Shown: positions 1-8,315, numbered from the stretch's first letter. The stretch: DNA of 44,272 bases from Desulfosarcinaceae bacterium (GCA_030066015.1 JASJCL010000058.1:1-44272), one strand, 5' to 3'. Numbers and translations: made by a program. The notes: generated by a model from the sequence alone, not told the origin.

Positions 1-38
1 AAACGCCCCTGGCTTCCGTCGGAAAGCCAGGGGCGTTT
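1..38. terminator. Perfect 15-bp inverted repeat, bidirectional terminator
   Basis: Bases 1-15 and 24-38 are exact reverse complements around an 8-base loop. The stem is GC-rich in the middle and ends in AAA/TTT, so it can act as a rho-independent terminator on either strand. It lies 22 bases past the stop of the minus-strand YkgJ gene and probably ends that transcript. It could also serve a plus-strand gene left of the window. Confidence 0.85.
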
Positions 39-60
39 GTATTCAACAACCGGGACGTGC

Positions 61-843
61 CTATCTTTGACGAATCTGCCGGGACGGCATCCCCCATACA
101 AAGAGCTTGATCCATTCGAAACCGAAACTGAGCAGGGCGCGTTCATTGCGCCGCAACTTGCGCACCAGGGCCGGTTTGACCCGATAGCGCTTGAGAAAGC
201 TGCTTTCAAACACGAAGCTCCGGAAGCGGTCCATATTGTAGGCGGCCATGAACGCCATCCGCGCCTTGGGGCCCCGGGGCCCTTCGGCGCCCCAGGGATC
301 CTTGAGAAAGAGGCGTTTGATGGCGGCCCACTCCGCCGTCATTTGGTTGTGCACGCCGGCTGCCTGATCGTCGGACCACGCGTCCAAATCCCAGCTCATC
401 TGCTCGTGCTGTCCCAGGCAGAAGTCGGGCGGTCGAAACAGGCTGATCGTCTCCGGCGACCGTGAATGCGCCTTGTAGAGGAGGCCTTTTTCGATGGGAA
501 AGGTGCGGCAGGTATCCGGTCGGGCCGGGTATACGGCACAGCCTTGCGGGGTGAGGAAGGGGCAGGTGCGCTCTGCATCGTCCCGCATGCGCAGCAGCAC
601 ATCGGGGAAGGCGTTGTCCGGCCGCAGCACCACATCCACGTGGGCATCGATAAAGGCATCGGCCGTCATTTGAAGCTGGTTTTTTAGCAGCAGAAGGTCG
701 TACGGATAGAGGAAGAGATTGAGGTTTCGGCAACAGCGGTTGAAACACGCCAAATCGGCATGGCAGCGAAAGCGAAACTGCTCGCCGGCGTTAATTCGTC
801 GGCCGGGCAATTTTCCAATCTCTTTGGTATCGATGGACTTCAC
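61..843 (-). CDS. YkgJ-family cysteine-cluster protein (first of a tandem pair)
   Basis: The product is about 260 residues. It has the cysteine arrangement of the YkgJ/zinc-iron-chelating cluster family (PF03692): an N-terminal CHADLACFNRCC segment and, further on, a CPF...GCAVYPARPDTCR segment, the usual CxxxxxxC...RPxxCR signature. Members probably bind a metal or an Fe-S cluster; their biochemical role is mostly unknown. I chose the GTG at 843 because it follows a GA-rich ribosome site and leaves a 13-base gap to the upstream gene. A start at 918 would overlap that gene by 62 bases. The C-terminal third is basic and has no recognisable motif. The gene lies directly downstream of a second YkgJ gene, so the two are likely cotranscribed. 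Confidence 0.8.
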   Translation of the reverse strand: MKSIDTKEIGKLPGRRINAGEQFRFRCHADLACFNRCCRNLNLFLYPYDLLLLKNQLQMTADAFIDAHVDVVLRPDNAFPDVLLRMRDDAERTCPFLTPQGCAVYPARPDTCRTFPIEKGLLYKAHSRSPETISLFRPPDFCLGQHEQMSWDLDAWSDDQAAGVHNQMTAEWAAIKRLFLKDPWGAEGPRGPKARMAFMAAYNMDRFRSFVFESSFLKRYRVKPALVRKLRRNERALLSFGFEWIKLFVWGMPSRQIRQR

Positions 844-856
844 AAGATTTCCGTCC

Positions 857-1546
857 TCAGCACTGTGCCGTGAAAGCCCCCGGCCTTTCGCCGCCTTGGG
901 TCGTGTCAATCCACTCATGGAGCCACTCGGCCAGGGTCATGTGCAACCGGATAGGGGACTCTAAATGGCGGCGCAAGGCCTGCTCCACCTGTGCCAGCTG
1001 CTGGTAGTAGGGGGTGCGGTCCAGCCGCTGGGATGGCGTGATCCCGGCAACGGCCTCGAAGCGGTGGCAGCCCGGCCCCTCGATGATGTGTCCATCCAGA
1101 CGGCGCAGCAGGTGTGGAATTCCATGCAGCCGGCATACCATGGGCCGGTGTTGGTAGACGCGGCAGCGCCCGTCGACATTGAGGGGGCACATGGCACGGG
1201 GTGGCACCGCCGCGGTCCCAAGGGGCTTCCCGGCAAGCACCGCTTGGACCTCCTGTGATCGATCGCCCACGCTGAATTGCTCTTCTGGCGGCAACGCAGC
1301 GACCCCCTCGGAGAGCAGCAGGAACTCGGCGTAGGTGTGATGGTAAAATACCGTCCGGCAGCAGCTCTCTTCACACCCCTGGCAGACAAAGCCATATTGC
1401 TGGGCAACCGCCGCGTAGCCCCGCTCCATTGTCGCCATGACGGCGGCGACATCCTCCACCAGTTGGCCGGCGGTGGCCACCAGTCGGGGCAGGGTGTGCT
1501 GCAGATGCCGGGATTGCTCCCGGGGGGTGAGGCTGGGTCGTTTCAT
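857..1546 (-). CDS. YkgJ-family cysteine-cluster protein (second of a tandem pair)
   Basis: The 229-residue product carries CQGCEESCCR near residue 55 and MCPL...GRCRVYQHRPMVCR near residue 120, the two cysteine blocks of the YkgJ family (PF03692). This family is thought to chelate zinc, iron or an Fe-S cluster; no enzyme activity is established. A long helical N-terminus precedes the first cysteine block and another helix follows the last. It is the first gene of a two-gene minus-strand unit with the YkgJ gene ending at 61. The two share the cysteine plan but little else by eye, so they look like old paralogues rather than a recent duplication. Confidence 0.8.
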   Translation of the reverse strand: MKRPSLTPREQSRHLQHTLPRLVATAGQLVEDVAAVMATMERGYAAVAQQYGFVCQGCEESCCRTVFYHHTYAEFLLLSEGVAALPPEEQFSVGDRSQEVQAVLAGKPLGTAAVPPRAMCPLNVDGRCRVYQHRPMVCRLHGIPHLLRRLDGHIIEGPGCHRFEAVAGITPSQRLDRTPYYQQLAQVEQALRRHLESPIRLHMTLAEWLHEWIDTTQGGERPGAFTAQC

Positions 1547-1765
1547 GGCACCGATATCCTTGGAACCTCTTCCGAGTCACAGGCGGCGGGCCGGCCCCAG
1601 GCTGCGTTGGGATCGGCCATTGTGTGCCGGGTGAAAAAGCTTATATTTACGCATGGACTCGGCTCAAAGTAAAGGCTCAACAACCACAAACAGACCATCC
1701 GGCGGTTCCCAGGGGAATACCGCGGTTGCGCCATGGGACAACCCCGGTGGAGGGGTAGGTGACGC

Positions 1766-2338
1766 ATGGGCCACCATCTCGTAATGGGGGTTCTAAAGGA
1801 TGCCCTCACCGGAGCGCCTCTCGACGACACCCACGACGAGCGCTACCGCCAGGGGCTGGTGCGGTTGCTCTTGGCGGAAAAGGGCTATGACAAGGCGGAC
1901 CTCGCAAGCCGTCGAACATTGGTCGTCAGGGCGGATGCGCGCAGCGGAAAATTGGCGGTGGATCTTCTTGTGGAATTGGAAGATCGCCTCACCATGGTGG
2001 TAAAGTACGGCCCTGGTTCCCTGGTGACCCGCGAGCGTCCGGCCCTGGCCGCCGGGCGTCTCATCGCCCCGTATCAGGTCCCCATCGTGGTGGTCACCAA
2101 CGGCGAGGATGCCCATATTCTCGACGGCGCCAATGGGAAGCTGTTGGGCAGGGGCCTGGCCGCCATTCCAGACCGCCCCTCGTTGCTGGCCGTCCGACAC
2201 CAGGCACCCTTCCACCCGATCGAGGCCGACAGGGCCGAGCGGGAGTCGCGCCTGCTGTATTGCTACGAGATCGACGGCGCCTGCCCCTGCGACGACACGG
2301 TATGCCAGTTGCCGGAATCGGGGCCGGAAACCGGTTGA
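1766..2338 (+). CDS. Stand-alone type I restriction HsdR N-terminal-domain protein
   Basis: The 190-residue protein resembles the HSDR_N family (PF13588), the nuclease-fold N-terminal domain of type I restriction R subunits. Visible elements are the RxxLVRLLLAEKGY helix, the DLLVELEDRLTMVVKYGPGSL strand region (normally D-x(n)-ExK) and a later strand run, PYQVPIVVVTNGEDAHILD. The canonical PD-(D/E)xK end is present only as ...MVVKYGPG, so activity is uncertain. No hsdM, hsdS or helicase part lies nearby, so this is not a restriction system. A CPCDD...C cysteine group sits near the C-terminus. The start at 1766 follows a GTAGGTG ribosome site; an in-frame ATG at 1784 is the alternative. Confidence 0.65.
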   Translation: MGHHLVMGVLKDALTGAPLDDTHDERYRQGLVRLLLAEKGYDKADLASRRTLVVRADARSGKLAVDLLVELEDRLTMVVKYGPGSLVTRERPALAAGRLIAPYQVPIVVVTNGEDAHILDGANGKLLGRGLAAIPDRPSLLAVRHQAPFHPIEADRAERESRLLYCYEIDGACPCDDTVCQLPESGPETG

Positions 2339-2423
2339 ACAACGCGGGCGCGATCACGTCCATAGCTTCCTCAAATTCGGGATGTCCGCTCGGGTAATTT
2401 TAATCGACCACTCGTTTTTTTGC

Positions 2424-2450
2424 TTGCATTTCCCGGTAGTTTTATATAAT
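2424..2450 (+). promoter_or_regulatory. Probable promoter of the infC operon
   Basis: A perfect TATAAT lies at 2445-2450 in an AT-rich stretch. A TTGCAT at 2424-2429 gives a short 15-base spacer; the overlapping CTTGCA at 2423 gives 16. It sits about 215 bases ahead of infC and no gene lies between, so it fits a sigma-70-type promoter for infC-rpmI-rplT with a long leader. Confidence 0.55.
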
Positions 2451-2463
2451 TGGGCTAATTTAC

Positions 2464-2528
2464 ACATAGACTGAATACCGCAGCTTAGAGCGGGCCTTTC
2501 GTAGTCGTTTCAACCAGTTAGTCTATGT
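2464..2528 (+). promoter_or_regulatory. Inverted repeat in the infC leader
   Basis: ACATAGACT at 2464-2472 is the exact reverse complement of AGTCTATGT at 2520-2528, closing a loop of about 47 bases. It lies just after the probable start of transcription and about 140 bases before the infC ribosome site. Leaders of infC-rpmI-rplT operons are known sites of L20 and IF3 feedback in other bacteria. Whether this one binds L20 cannot be told by eye. The rest of the 327-base gap before infC shows no gene. Confidence 0.4.
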
Positions 2529-2665
2529 CAAGAAAAGCGGGAGATCCGGAGAAGCGCACAGAACGGCGTTAGCGGACTCGCGTGGTCTTTTTCCTGCGCT
2601 GACGGAGGGCCTGCGGTGGTTGCCGGTGTTTATAATCGGATCCATTTCATCGAGGAGGTGCCAGA

Positions 2666-3205
2666 ATAGCTTCGCCGAGACATTATAGAGGTGGTGGCAG
2701 ATCGGACCGCGTCAACATTAACAAGAACATCCGTGCCCGGCAGGTCCGGGTCATTGAGCCTGACGGCAACCAGTTGGGCATCCTGTCGATACAAGACGCT
2801 CTCGAAACTGCCAGTAAAGCGGGCCTGGACCTCGTAGAAGTATCGCCCAACGCCAACCCTCCGGTTTGCAAGATCATGGACTATGGGCGGTATAAATACG
2901 AACAGACCAAAAAGCAGCAGGAAGCCAAGAAGAAGCAAAGCGCCTTCCAACTGAAAGAGATCAAGGTTCGACCCAAGACCGGTGAACATGATCTGCAGAC
3001 CAAACTGGGTCATATCCGCAAATTCATCGGTCGGCGCGACAAGGTAAAGGTGACCGTCATGTTTCGCGGCAGGGAGATCACCTTATCTTCCCGCGGCCGT
3101 GACCTGCTGATGCGGATCGCCACCGAGGTGGAGGAGATTGCCGCTGTGGAGCAGGCCCCAAAATTCGAGGGCCGCACCATGATGATGATTTTGGCGCCGC
3201 GCTGA
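2666..3205 (+). CDS. infC: Translation initiation factor IF-3, AUA start codon
   Basis: IF-3 binds the 30S subunit, blocks early 50S joining and proofreads the start codon. The ATG-like start at 2774 (a TTG) would cut off the conserved N-terminus. The frame stays open upstream and encodes [20 protein letters not shown], matching the family's INxxIRxxxVRxI segment. A strong GAGGAGG at 2652-2658 lies 7 bases before an ATA codon at 2666, and no ATG, GTG or TTG lies at a suitable distance. I therefore call an AUA start, giving 179 residues. A rare start codon is the known basis of IF-3 autoregulation in E. coli (AUU). The C-terminal domain contains the [13 protein letters not shown] and [10 protein letters not shown] segments. 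It leads the infC-rpmI-rplT operon; the usual upstream thrS is absent here. Confidence 0.9.
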   Translation: MASPRHYRGGGRSDRVNINKNIRARQVRVIEPDGNQLGILSIQDALETASKAGLDLVEVSPNANPPVCKIMDYGRYKYEQTKKQQEAKKKQSAFQLKEIKVRPKTGEHDLQTKLGHIRKFIGRRDKVKVTVMFRGREITLSSRGRDLLMRIATEVEEIAAVEQAPKFEGRTMMMILAPR

Positions 3206-3345
3206 CGCGATCCAGACCGGCTTCCCAATCGTGTAACGACACAGTTTCAGGTGGCGTGAGCGACGCCCCGGCGGCCGCTCGCGCCATCTGTTTTGTTTAC
3301 CCACCGGCCAGAAGGTCTGGCCGTCGATGGCAAAGGAGTGAACCC

Positions 3346-3543
3346 ATGCCCAAGATCAAGACCAATCGTGCGGCCGCCAAGCGCTTCAAGCGAACGGGAA
3401 CGGGAAAGTACCGTTACAACAAGTCGCATGCCAGCCACATCCTGACCAAAAAGACCACCAAGCGCAAACGCGGCCTGCGGCTGAGCCAAGTGATCAAGAA
3501 GTCGGATATGCGCGAGTTGCGACTTCTACTGCCCAACGGGTAG
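3346..3543 (+). CDS. rpmI: 50S ribosomal protein L35
   Basis: The 65-residue, highly basic product starts [21 protein letters not shown] and ends with the family's conserved [11 protein letters not shown]-type tail. Its length is normal for L35. The ATG at 3346 follows an AAAGGAG ribosome site. The gene sits between infC and rplT in the order conserved across most bacteria, and is probably translated from the same message. It is a late-assembling, large-subunit surface protein. Confidence 0.97.
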   Translation: MPKIKTNRAAAKRFKRTGTGKYRYNKSHASHILTKKTTKRKRGLRLSQVIKKSDMRELRLLLPNG

Positions 3544-3689
3544 GCGACCATCGGCGGCGCTTCGCCGCCCACACTGCAAACCGGCCCCCAAGTACGGCCA
3601 ACCCTAGCGATCGGTAAGCACCTCATCCACAGGTAAATTGCTGCCCGATAGCTTACGCCGTCGCCGGCTGCGTGCAAAGGAGAGTTAGC

Positions 3690-4037
3690 ATGAGAGTAAA
3701 AAGAGGTTTCAAAGCGAGAAGAAGACGAAAAAAGGTGTTGAATCTGGCCAAGGGTTATCGCGGTGGCCGCAGCAAGCTGTTTCGCACAGCGGCCGACTCG
3801 GTGGACAAAGCCCTCATGTACGCCTATCGCGACCGGCGCCAGCGCAAGCGGGATTTTCGGCGTCTTTGGATCGCCCGGATCAACGCTGCTGCCCGCATGA
3901 ACGACCTCTCCTACAGCAAGTTTATCCACGGGCTTAAAAAGGCCGGCGTGGAGTTGGATCGCAAGGTGTTGGCGGAACTGGCGGTGTCAGATCCAACCGC
4001 TTTCGCCCAAATCGCAGCCCTGAGTGCCCAGGCGTAG
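3690..4037 (+). CDS. rplT: 50S ribosomal protein L20
   Basis: The 115-residue product begins [28 protein letters not shown], the signature of L20, which binds 23S rRNA early in large-subunit assembly and acts as translational repressor of its own operon in other bacteria. The AAAGGAGAG ribosome site lies directly ahead of the ATG. It closes the infC-rpmI-rplT operon and is followed by a hairpin with a T-run. The 146-base gap after rpmI shows no extra gene. Confidence 0.97.
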   Translation: MRVKRGFKARRRRKKVLNLAKGYRGGRSKLFRTAADSVDKALMYAYRDRRQRKRDFRRLWIARINAAARMNDLSYSKFIHGLKKAGVELDRKVLAELAVSDPTAFAQIAALSAQA

Positions 4038-4074
4038 CGATCGCACCCCCTGCCGATCCGTTAACGACATGAAG

Positions 4075-4134
4075 CTGGAAGCCGCCGGCCAACCTTACCT
4101 ATAAAAGGTGGCGGCGATTCCAGTTTCCTTTTTT
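4075..4134 (+). terminator. Hairpin with T-run between rplT and pheS (terminator or attenuator)
   Basis: CTGGAAGCCGCC at 4075-4086 pairs with GGCGGC at 4110-4115 and TTCCAG at 4118-4123, with a two-base GA bulge between the blocks. The run TTTCCTTTTTT follows at 4124-4134. This is a good rho-independent terminator for infC-rpmI-rplT. Because pheS starts only 68 bases further on, it may also act as a leaky terminator or attenuator controlling pheST. Confidence 0.75.
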
Positions 4135-4202
4135 AAGCGGGTGTCCAATCGCCGCCGGTAACCACCGCAGGGCGATGTCTCCCGCTGGAGCAGAATGCCA
4201 TC

Positions 4203-5210
4203 GTGGAAACGCGCATCGATAAGATAAAGGCCCAAGCGCTGCAGGAGCTGGACACCGCCGCCGGCGCCGATGACATCACCGCCCTGGCGGTGAAGTATCT
4301 CGGCCGCAAAGGCGTCATCACACAGTTCCTGCGCAACATCTCCACGCTTCCCCCCCTGGAGCGGCCCCTGGCGGGCAAAAGCGCCAACGAGGTCAAGCAG
4401 CTCTTGGAGGATCGCTTTGAAGCGGCCCGCGCGCGTCTCCTGGAGGAAGCGGCGGCATCCGCCGAGACGGTCGATGTATCCCTGCCGGGCCGACCAGTGG
4501 CCTTCGGAAGCCTGCACCCCATCACCCAGGTAACAGAGGAGATCTGTGACATCTTCACCCGCATGGGTTTCGATGTGGTGGAGGGGCCCGAAGTGGAGAC
4601 CGACCGCTACAACTTCGAAATGCTCAACATCCCCAAGAACCACCCGGCGCGCGACATGCAAGACACCTTCTATGTGTCGGACAACGTGGTGCTGCGCACC
4701 CACACCTCCCCCACCCAGCCACGGGTGATGGAACAACAGCGGCCGCCGGTCCGTATGATCGCCCCTGGAAAGGTCTACCGGTGCGACTCCGACCTGACCC
4801 ACACCCCCATGTTTCATCAGGTGGAGGGGCTCCTCGTGGACAAGGGCGTCTCCTTCGGTGATCTTAAGGGCACGCTGACGGCCTTCGTACACCAGATGTT
4901 CGACACCGAGACCAGCGTGCGGTTCCGGCCCAGTTTCTTTCCCTTCACCGAACCCAGCGCCGAGGTGGACATCCGCTGCGTCATCTGCCGTGGAACCGGT
5001 TGTCGGGTCTGCTCCCAGACCGGCTGGCTTGAGATCCTCGGGTCGGGCATGGTCCATCCCGCCGTGCTTGAAAACGTGGCCTACGATACCGCTGAATACA
5101 CCGGCTTCGCCTTCGGCATGGGGGTCGAACGCATCGCCATGCTCAAGTACCGCATCGACGACATCCGCAAATATTTTGACAACGACCTTCGATTCCTGAG
5201 GCAGTTCTGA
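4203..5210 (+). CDS. pheS: Phenylalanine-tRNA ligase alpha subunit
   Basis: This is the catalytic subunit of the alpha2-beta2 enzyme that charges tRNA-Phe. The 335-residue product has an N-terminal coiled-coil arm, then the class II core. Motif 2 is around GKVYRCDSDLTHTPMFHQVEGL and motif 3 around GFAFGMGVERIAML near the C-terminus. A CVICRGTGCRVC segment before motif 3 is a zinc-ribbon-like insertion seen in many bacterial PheS proteins and absent from the E. coli enzyme. The start is GTG at 4203. pheT follows after one base, so the pair is tightly coupled. Confidence 0.97.
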   Translation: METRIDKIKAQALQELDTAAGADDITALAVKYLGRKGVITQFLRNISTLPPLERPLAGKSANEVKQLLEDRFEAARARLLEEAAASAETVDVSLPGRPVAFGSLHPITQVTEEICDIFTRMGFDVVEGPEVETDRYNFEMLNIPKNHPARDMQDTFYVSDNVVLRTHTSPTQPRVMEQQRPPVRMIAPGKVYRCDSDLTHTPMFHQVEGLLVDKGVSFGDLKGTLTAFVHQMFDTETSVRFRPSFFPFTEPSAEVDIRCVICRGTGCRVCSQTGWLEILGSGMVHPAVLENVAYDTAEYTGFAFGMGVERIAMLKYRIDDIRKYFDNDLRFLRQF

Positions 5211-5211
5211 C

Positions 5212-7626
5212 ATGAAAGTAAGTATCAGCTGGCTGCGTGACTACGTGGCCATCGAAACGCCGGTGGAGGAGTTGGCCGCCGCTTTGACCATGGCCGGGCT
5301 GGAGGTCGAGGCCGTCATCCCGCGCTACGCCTATCTCGAAAAGGTGAAAGTTGGCCGCATCACGAGGGTGCTGCCGCACCCCAATGCGGACCGTTTGCGG
5401 ATCTGTGAGGTCAGCACGGGTGACCGCAGCCACCGCATCGTCTGCGGTGCGCCCAATGCTCGCGAGGGGCTGTTGGCCCCCTTGGCCTTGCCCGGTGCGG
5501 AACTGCCCGGCGGCCTGACCATCAAAGCGGGCAAAATCCGGGGCGAGCGCTCCGAGGGGATGCTCTGCAGCGGGATTGAGCTGGGAATCGATACCGACGC
5601 CGGCGGGTTGCTGGAACTGGATCCAGGCCTGGAGGTCGGCCAGCGCCTGGATAGCGCCCTGGGCCTGGCGGATTGGACCCTGGAGATCGGCCTGACCCCC
5701 AATCGGCCCGACTGCCTCAGCCTCATCGGTGTGGCCAGGGAGATCGCCGCCCTCCAGGGCAGCGACCTGCGGCTGCCCGCCATCGAAATGCCGACGGAGA
5801 GCGGCGACATCACAGCCCTTACCTCGGTCACCATTGAAGACTATGAGCGCTGTCCGCGCTATACGGCCCGGCTGATCACCGGCATCAAGGTCGGCCCATC
5901 TCCCCATTGGCTTCAGGACCGTCTCCTCAGCGTTGGGCTGCGGCCCATCAACAATCTGGTCGACATCACGAATTTCGTCATGATGGAGACCGGGCAGCCC
6001 CTGCACGCCTTCGACTTCGACCGGCTCCACGATCAGCGCATCGTGGTGCGCACCGCGGCGGCCGGCGAAAAATTCACCACCCTGGACGAAAAAGAGCGCT
6101 CGCTGAACAGTGAGATGTTGATGATCTGCGACGGTCAGCGGGCGGTGGGCATCGGTGGTGTCATGGGTGGCATGAATTCGGAAATCGCCACCGATACGAC
6201 CCGTGTGCTGTTGGAGAGCGCCTATTTCAACCCCGTATCGATCCGCAAAACCGCGAAAAAGCTGGCCCTGGGCACCGACGCCTCCCACCGCTTCGAACGG
6301 GGCGTCGATCCATCGGGAACCGTCACGTCGCTCAACCGAGCTGCGGCGCTGATGGCCGATCTCGGGGGCGGCACCCTTGTCGGCGGCATCATCGATGAGC
6401 ACCAGGCGCTGCCCGCGCCCAAGACCATCGACCTCAGTATGGCGGCCACCAACCGTGTCCTGGGGACCGCCCTGGACAGGGACGCCATGCAGACCCAGTT
6501 GGAGCGGGTTGCGTTCCAGGTCCGTCCGGCAGATGAAGACAGACTGCTGGTCACTGCTCCCAGCTTCCGCGTCGACGTGAGCCGCCCCGAAGATCTGATG
6601 GAGGAGATCGCCCGCCTGACGGGGTACAATGAGATCCCGACGACATTCCCCGAGATCCCGGCCAACAGGCGCAACGAGGCCCCCTTGCTCGGCCATCGCC
6701 GGCGGATCCGAACCTTGATGGCCGGATTCGGTTTCAGTGAAACGGTAAGCTACAGCTTCATTCACGCCGCTTCCTGTGATCGCCTGAGACTGCCGGCGGA
6801 CGATCCGCGCCGGCAGGGGGTGAAAATCCTCAACCCCATCAGCGAGGATCAGACCGTTATGCGAACCTCCCTGATTCCCAGCTTGCTCGAGACGCTTCAG
6901 CGCAACCTGGCCCATCAGGTCAGGGATGTGCGTATCTTCGAGACCGGGCGCGTCTATCTGCATCAACCGGCAGCCGAGCTGCCCGAAGAGCGCGAGATGC
7001 TGGCCGGTTTGTGGTCAGGTAGCCGTGCCCCCCTCTCCTGGCACGAGCGGGAGACCCCCTGCGACTACTTCGATCTCAAAGGGGTCGTGGAAGCGCTCTG
7101 CCAAGCCTTGAAATTGGCACCAACGCGCTACGAGCAGGTTCCATCTGCGGAGTGCACGTACACCCGGGCCGGGGCGAGCGCTTGGATCTATGGCGGCGAA
7201 GTACGTCTGGGACTCATCGGTGAACTCCACCCCCAGGTGGTCACGCATTACGGCCTGAAGCAAAGCGCAGTGGTCTTCGCCCTCTGTCTGCAGCGCCTCA
7301 TATCGCAGATGCCGGAGCAGATCGTCTCGGCGGCCCAGCCGCGCTACCCAGCCATCACCCGAGACATCACCTTGATCATTGGCGATACGACACCGGCCGC
7401 TGAAGTGCTCTCCGAAGTGCGCAGTCTTGACGCTCCGCTGCTGGAGACGGTATACTTTTTTGACCGATTCAGCGGTGGGCCAATTCCCGAGGGGAACGTC
7501 AGCCTTTCATTCCGATTGGTTTATCGCGCCGAGGACCGCACCCTCACCGATGAGGACATTTCGGCGTTGCACCAGCAAATCTCGGATCATCTGGTTGCAC
7601 GATTCGGGGCCGATCTACCAGCCTAG
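5212..7626 (+). CDS. pheT: Phenylalanine-tRNA ligase beta subunit
   Basis: The 804-residue product has the full PheT domain order. The N-terminal tRNA-binding OB fold (about 39-150) includes VGRITRVLPHPNADRLRICEV and the GxKIRGxxSxGMLCS-like segment. The B3/B4 editing domain follows (about 210-390), then the B5 domain, the class II-like core and the C-terminal ferredoxin-fold anticodon-binding domain (about 710-804, beginning near PRYPAITRDITLII). It edits misacylated Tyr-tRNA-Phe and docks the tRNA. Translation starts one base after the pheS stop. Length and content are normal. Confidence 0.97.
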   Translation: MKVSISWLRDYVAIETPVEELAAALTMAGLEVEAVIPRYAYLEKVKVGRITRVLPHPNADRLRICEVSTGDRSHRIVCGAPNAREGLLAPLALPGAELPGGLTIKAGKIRGERSEGMLCSGIELGIDTDAGGLLELDPGLEVGQRLDSALGLADWTLEIGLTPNRPDCLSLIGVAREIAALQGSDLRLPAIEMPTESGDITALTSVTIEDYERCPRYTARLITGIKVGPSPHWLQDRLLSVGLRPINNLVDITNFVMMETGQPLHAFDFDRLHDQRIVVRTAAAGEKFTTLDEKERSLNSEMLMICDGQRAVGIGGVMGGMNSEIATDTTRVLLESAYFNPVSIRKTAKKLALGTDASHRFERGVDPSGTVTSLNRAAALMADLGGGTLVGGIIDEHQALPAPKTIDLSMAATNRVLGTALDRDAMQTQLERVAFQVRPADEDRLLVTAPSFRVDVSRPEDLMEEIARLTGYNEIPTTFPEIPANRRNEAPLLGHRRRIRTLMAGFGFSETVSYSFIHAASCDRLRLPADDPRRQGVKILNPISEDQTVMRTSLIPSLLETLQRNLAHQVRDVRIFETGRVYLHQPAAELPEEREMLAGLWSGSRAPLSWHERETPCDYFDLKGVVEALCQALKLAPTRYEQVPSAECTYTRAGASAWIYGGEVRLGLIGELHPQVVTHYGLKQSAVVFALCLQRLISQMPEQIVSAAQPRYPAITRDITLIIGDTTPAAEVLSEVRSLDAPLLETVYFFDRFSGGPIPEGNVSLSFRLVYRAEDRTLTDEDISALHQQISDHLVARFGADLPA

Positions 7627-7885
7627 ACCGATCTGCCGGTTGAGTTGACCGTCAGCTGTGAGCGGGCTTCGCGGCGCAGATGGACAATCCGCCCTCGCAT
7701 GAGCCACTGGCCAGCGGTTGTTACCGAGGCGCCGCCCTGCGCCGACCGTTCGGCCCGCTTCGAAATGAACCGCAACGCCGTTTCCGCCGCCCGCATGCGG
7801 ACGGCGGCGACGTTGCCACGCCAATCCATACCGTCGGGCAGCGCAATGCGCCCGCAGCGGTGCCAATCGGAAACACGATCAGCCC
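7627..7885. other. Gap between pheT and the MerR gene, no gene seen
   Basis: No open frame here resembles a known protein. In many Proteobacteria ihfA (integration host factor alpha) occupies this slot after pheT. I see no trace of the IHF/HU signature in any frame. The composition is as GC-rich as the flanking genes. Confidence 0.6.
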
Positions 7886-8239
7886 ATGTCAGATCCCTCA
7901 GTGCTGGACAGCAAGATTCCTGACAAGCTCTACTTCCGTATCGGCGAGGTGGCCGAACTGGCCGGTGTCCCCTCCTATGTGCTGCGGTTCTGGGAAACCG
8001 AATTTCCCCGGATCAAGCCCAAGCGCACCCGCTCCGGCCAGCGACTCTATCGCCGCTCCGACGTCTCACTGGTGCTCACCATCAAGCATCTCCTCCATGA
8101 ACGGCGCTTCACCATCCAGGGCGCCAAAAAACACCTGCGCGCCAGATCGGTGGCCAAGTCCTCCCCACCAGCCCCAGATGCACAGCTGATCCAGGTTCTG
8201 CGCACCGAATTGGAGCAGATTCGCGACCTGCTCAAATGA
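7886..8239 (+). CDS. MerR-family transcriptional regulator
   Basis: The 117-residue product has one N-terminal winged-helix MerR DNA-binding domain (about residues 15-85): [25 protein letters not shown] followed by [13 protein letters not shown] short helical tail ([11 protein letters not shown]) would form the dimer coiled coil. No effector-binding domain or metal-binding cysteine is present, so it is the small stand-alone type often found just after pheT/ihfA in Desulfobacterota and related phyla. Its targets are unknown. The ATG at 7886 lacks a strong ribosome site. Confidence 0.85.
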   Translation: MSDPSVLDSKIPDKLYFRIGEVAELAGVPSYVLRFWETEFPRIKPKRTRSGQRLYRRSDVSLVLTIKHLLHERRFTIQGAKKHLRARSVAKSSPPAPDAQLIQVLRTELEQIRDLLK

Positions 8240-8273
8240 CCCGCGCAACCGCCCCTGAACCCAGGAAAAACTG

Positions 8274-8302
8274 TTGACAACACCCGTTTTTTACCATAGA
8301 TA
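8274..8302 (+). promoter_or_regulatory. Probable promoter of tRNA-Gly
   Basis: A perfect -35 TTGACA at 8274-8279 lies 17 bases ahead of TAGATA (8297-8302), a weak -10. The tRNA begins 14 bases further on, a good distance for a tRNA start with little or no 5' leader. This promoter may also drive rimP-nusA-infB by readthrough. Confidence 0.6.
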
Positions 8303-8315
8303 GGTGCACTGGAAT

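Noticed and set aside
4068-4103. A leader peptide controlling pheST
   Set aside because: A short ATG frame exists just before the hairpin but contains no phenylalanine codons, so classical Phe attenuation is not supported.
4095-5213. A 372-residue minus-strand frame opposite pheS
   Set aside because: It is the antisense shadow of a GC-rich conserved gene, with no family motif or ribosome site.
5143-6966. A 607-residue minus-strand frame opposite pheT
   Set aside because: It is another antisense shadow caused by high GC at third positions, and pheT is unambiguous.
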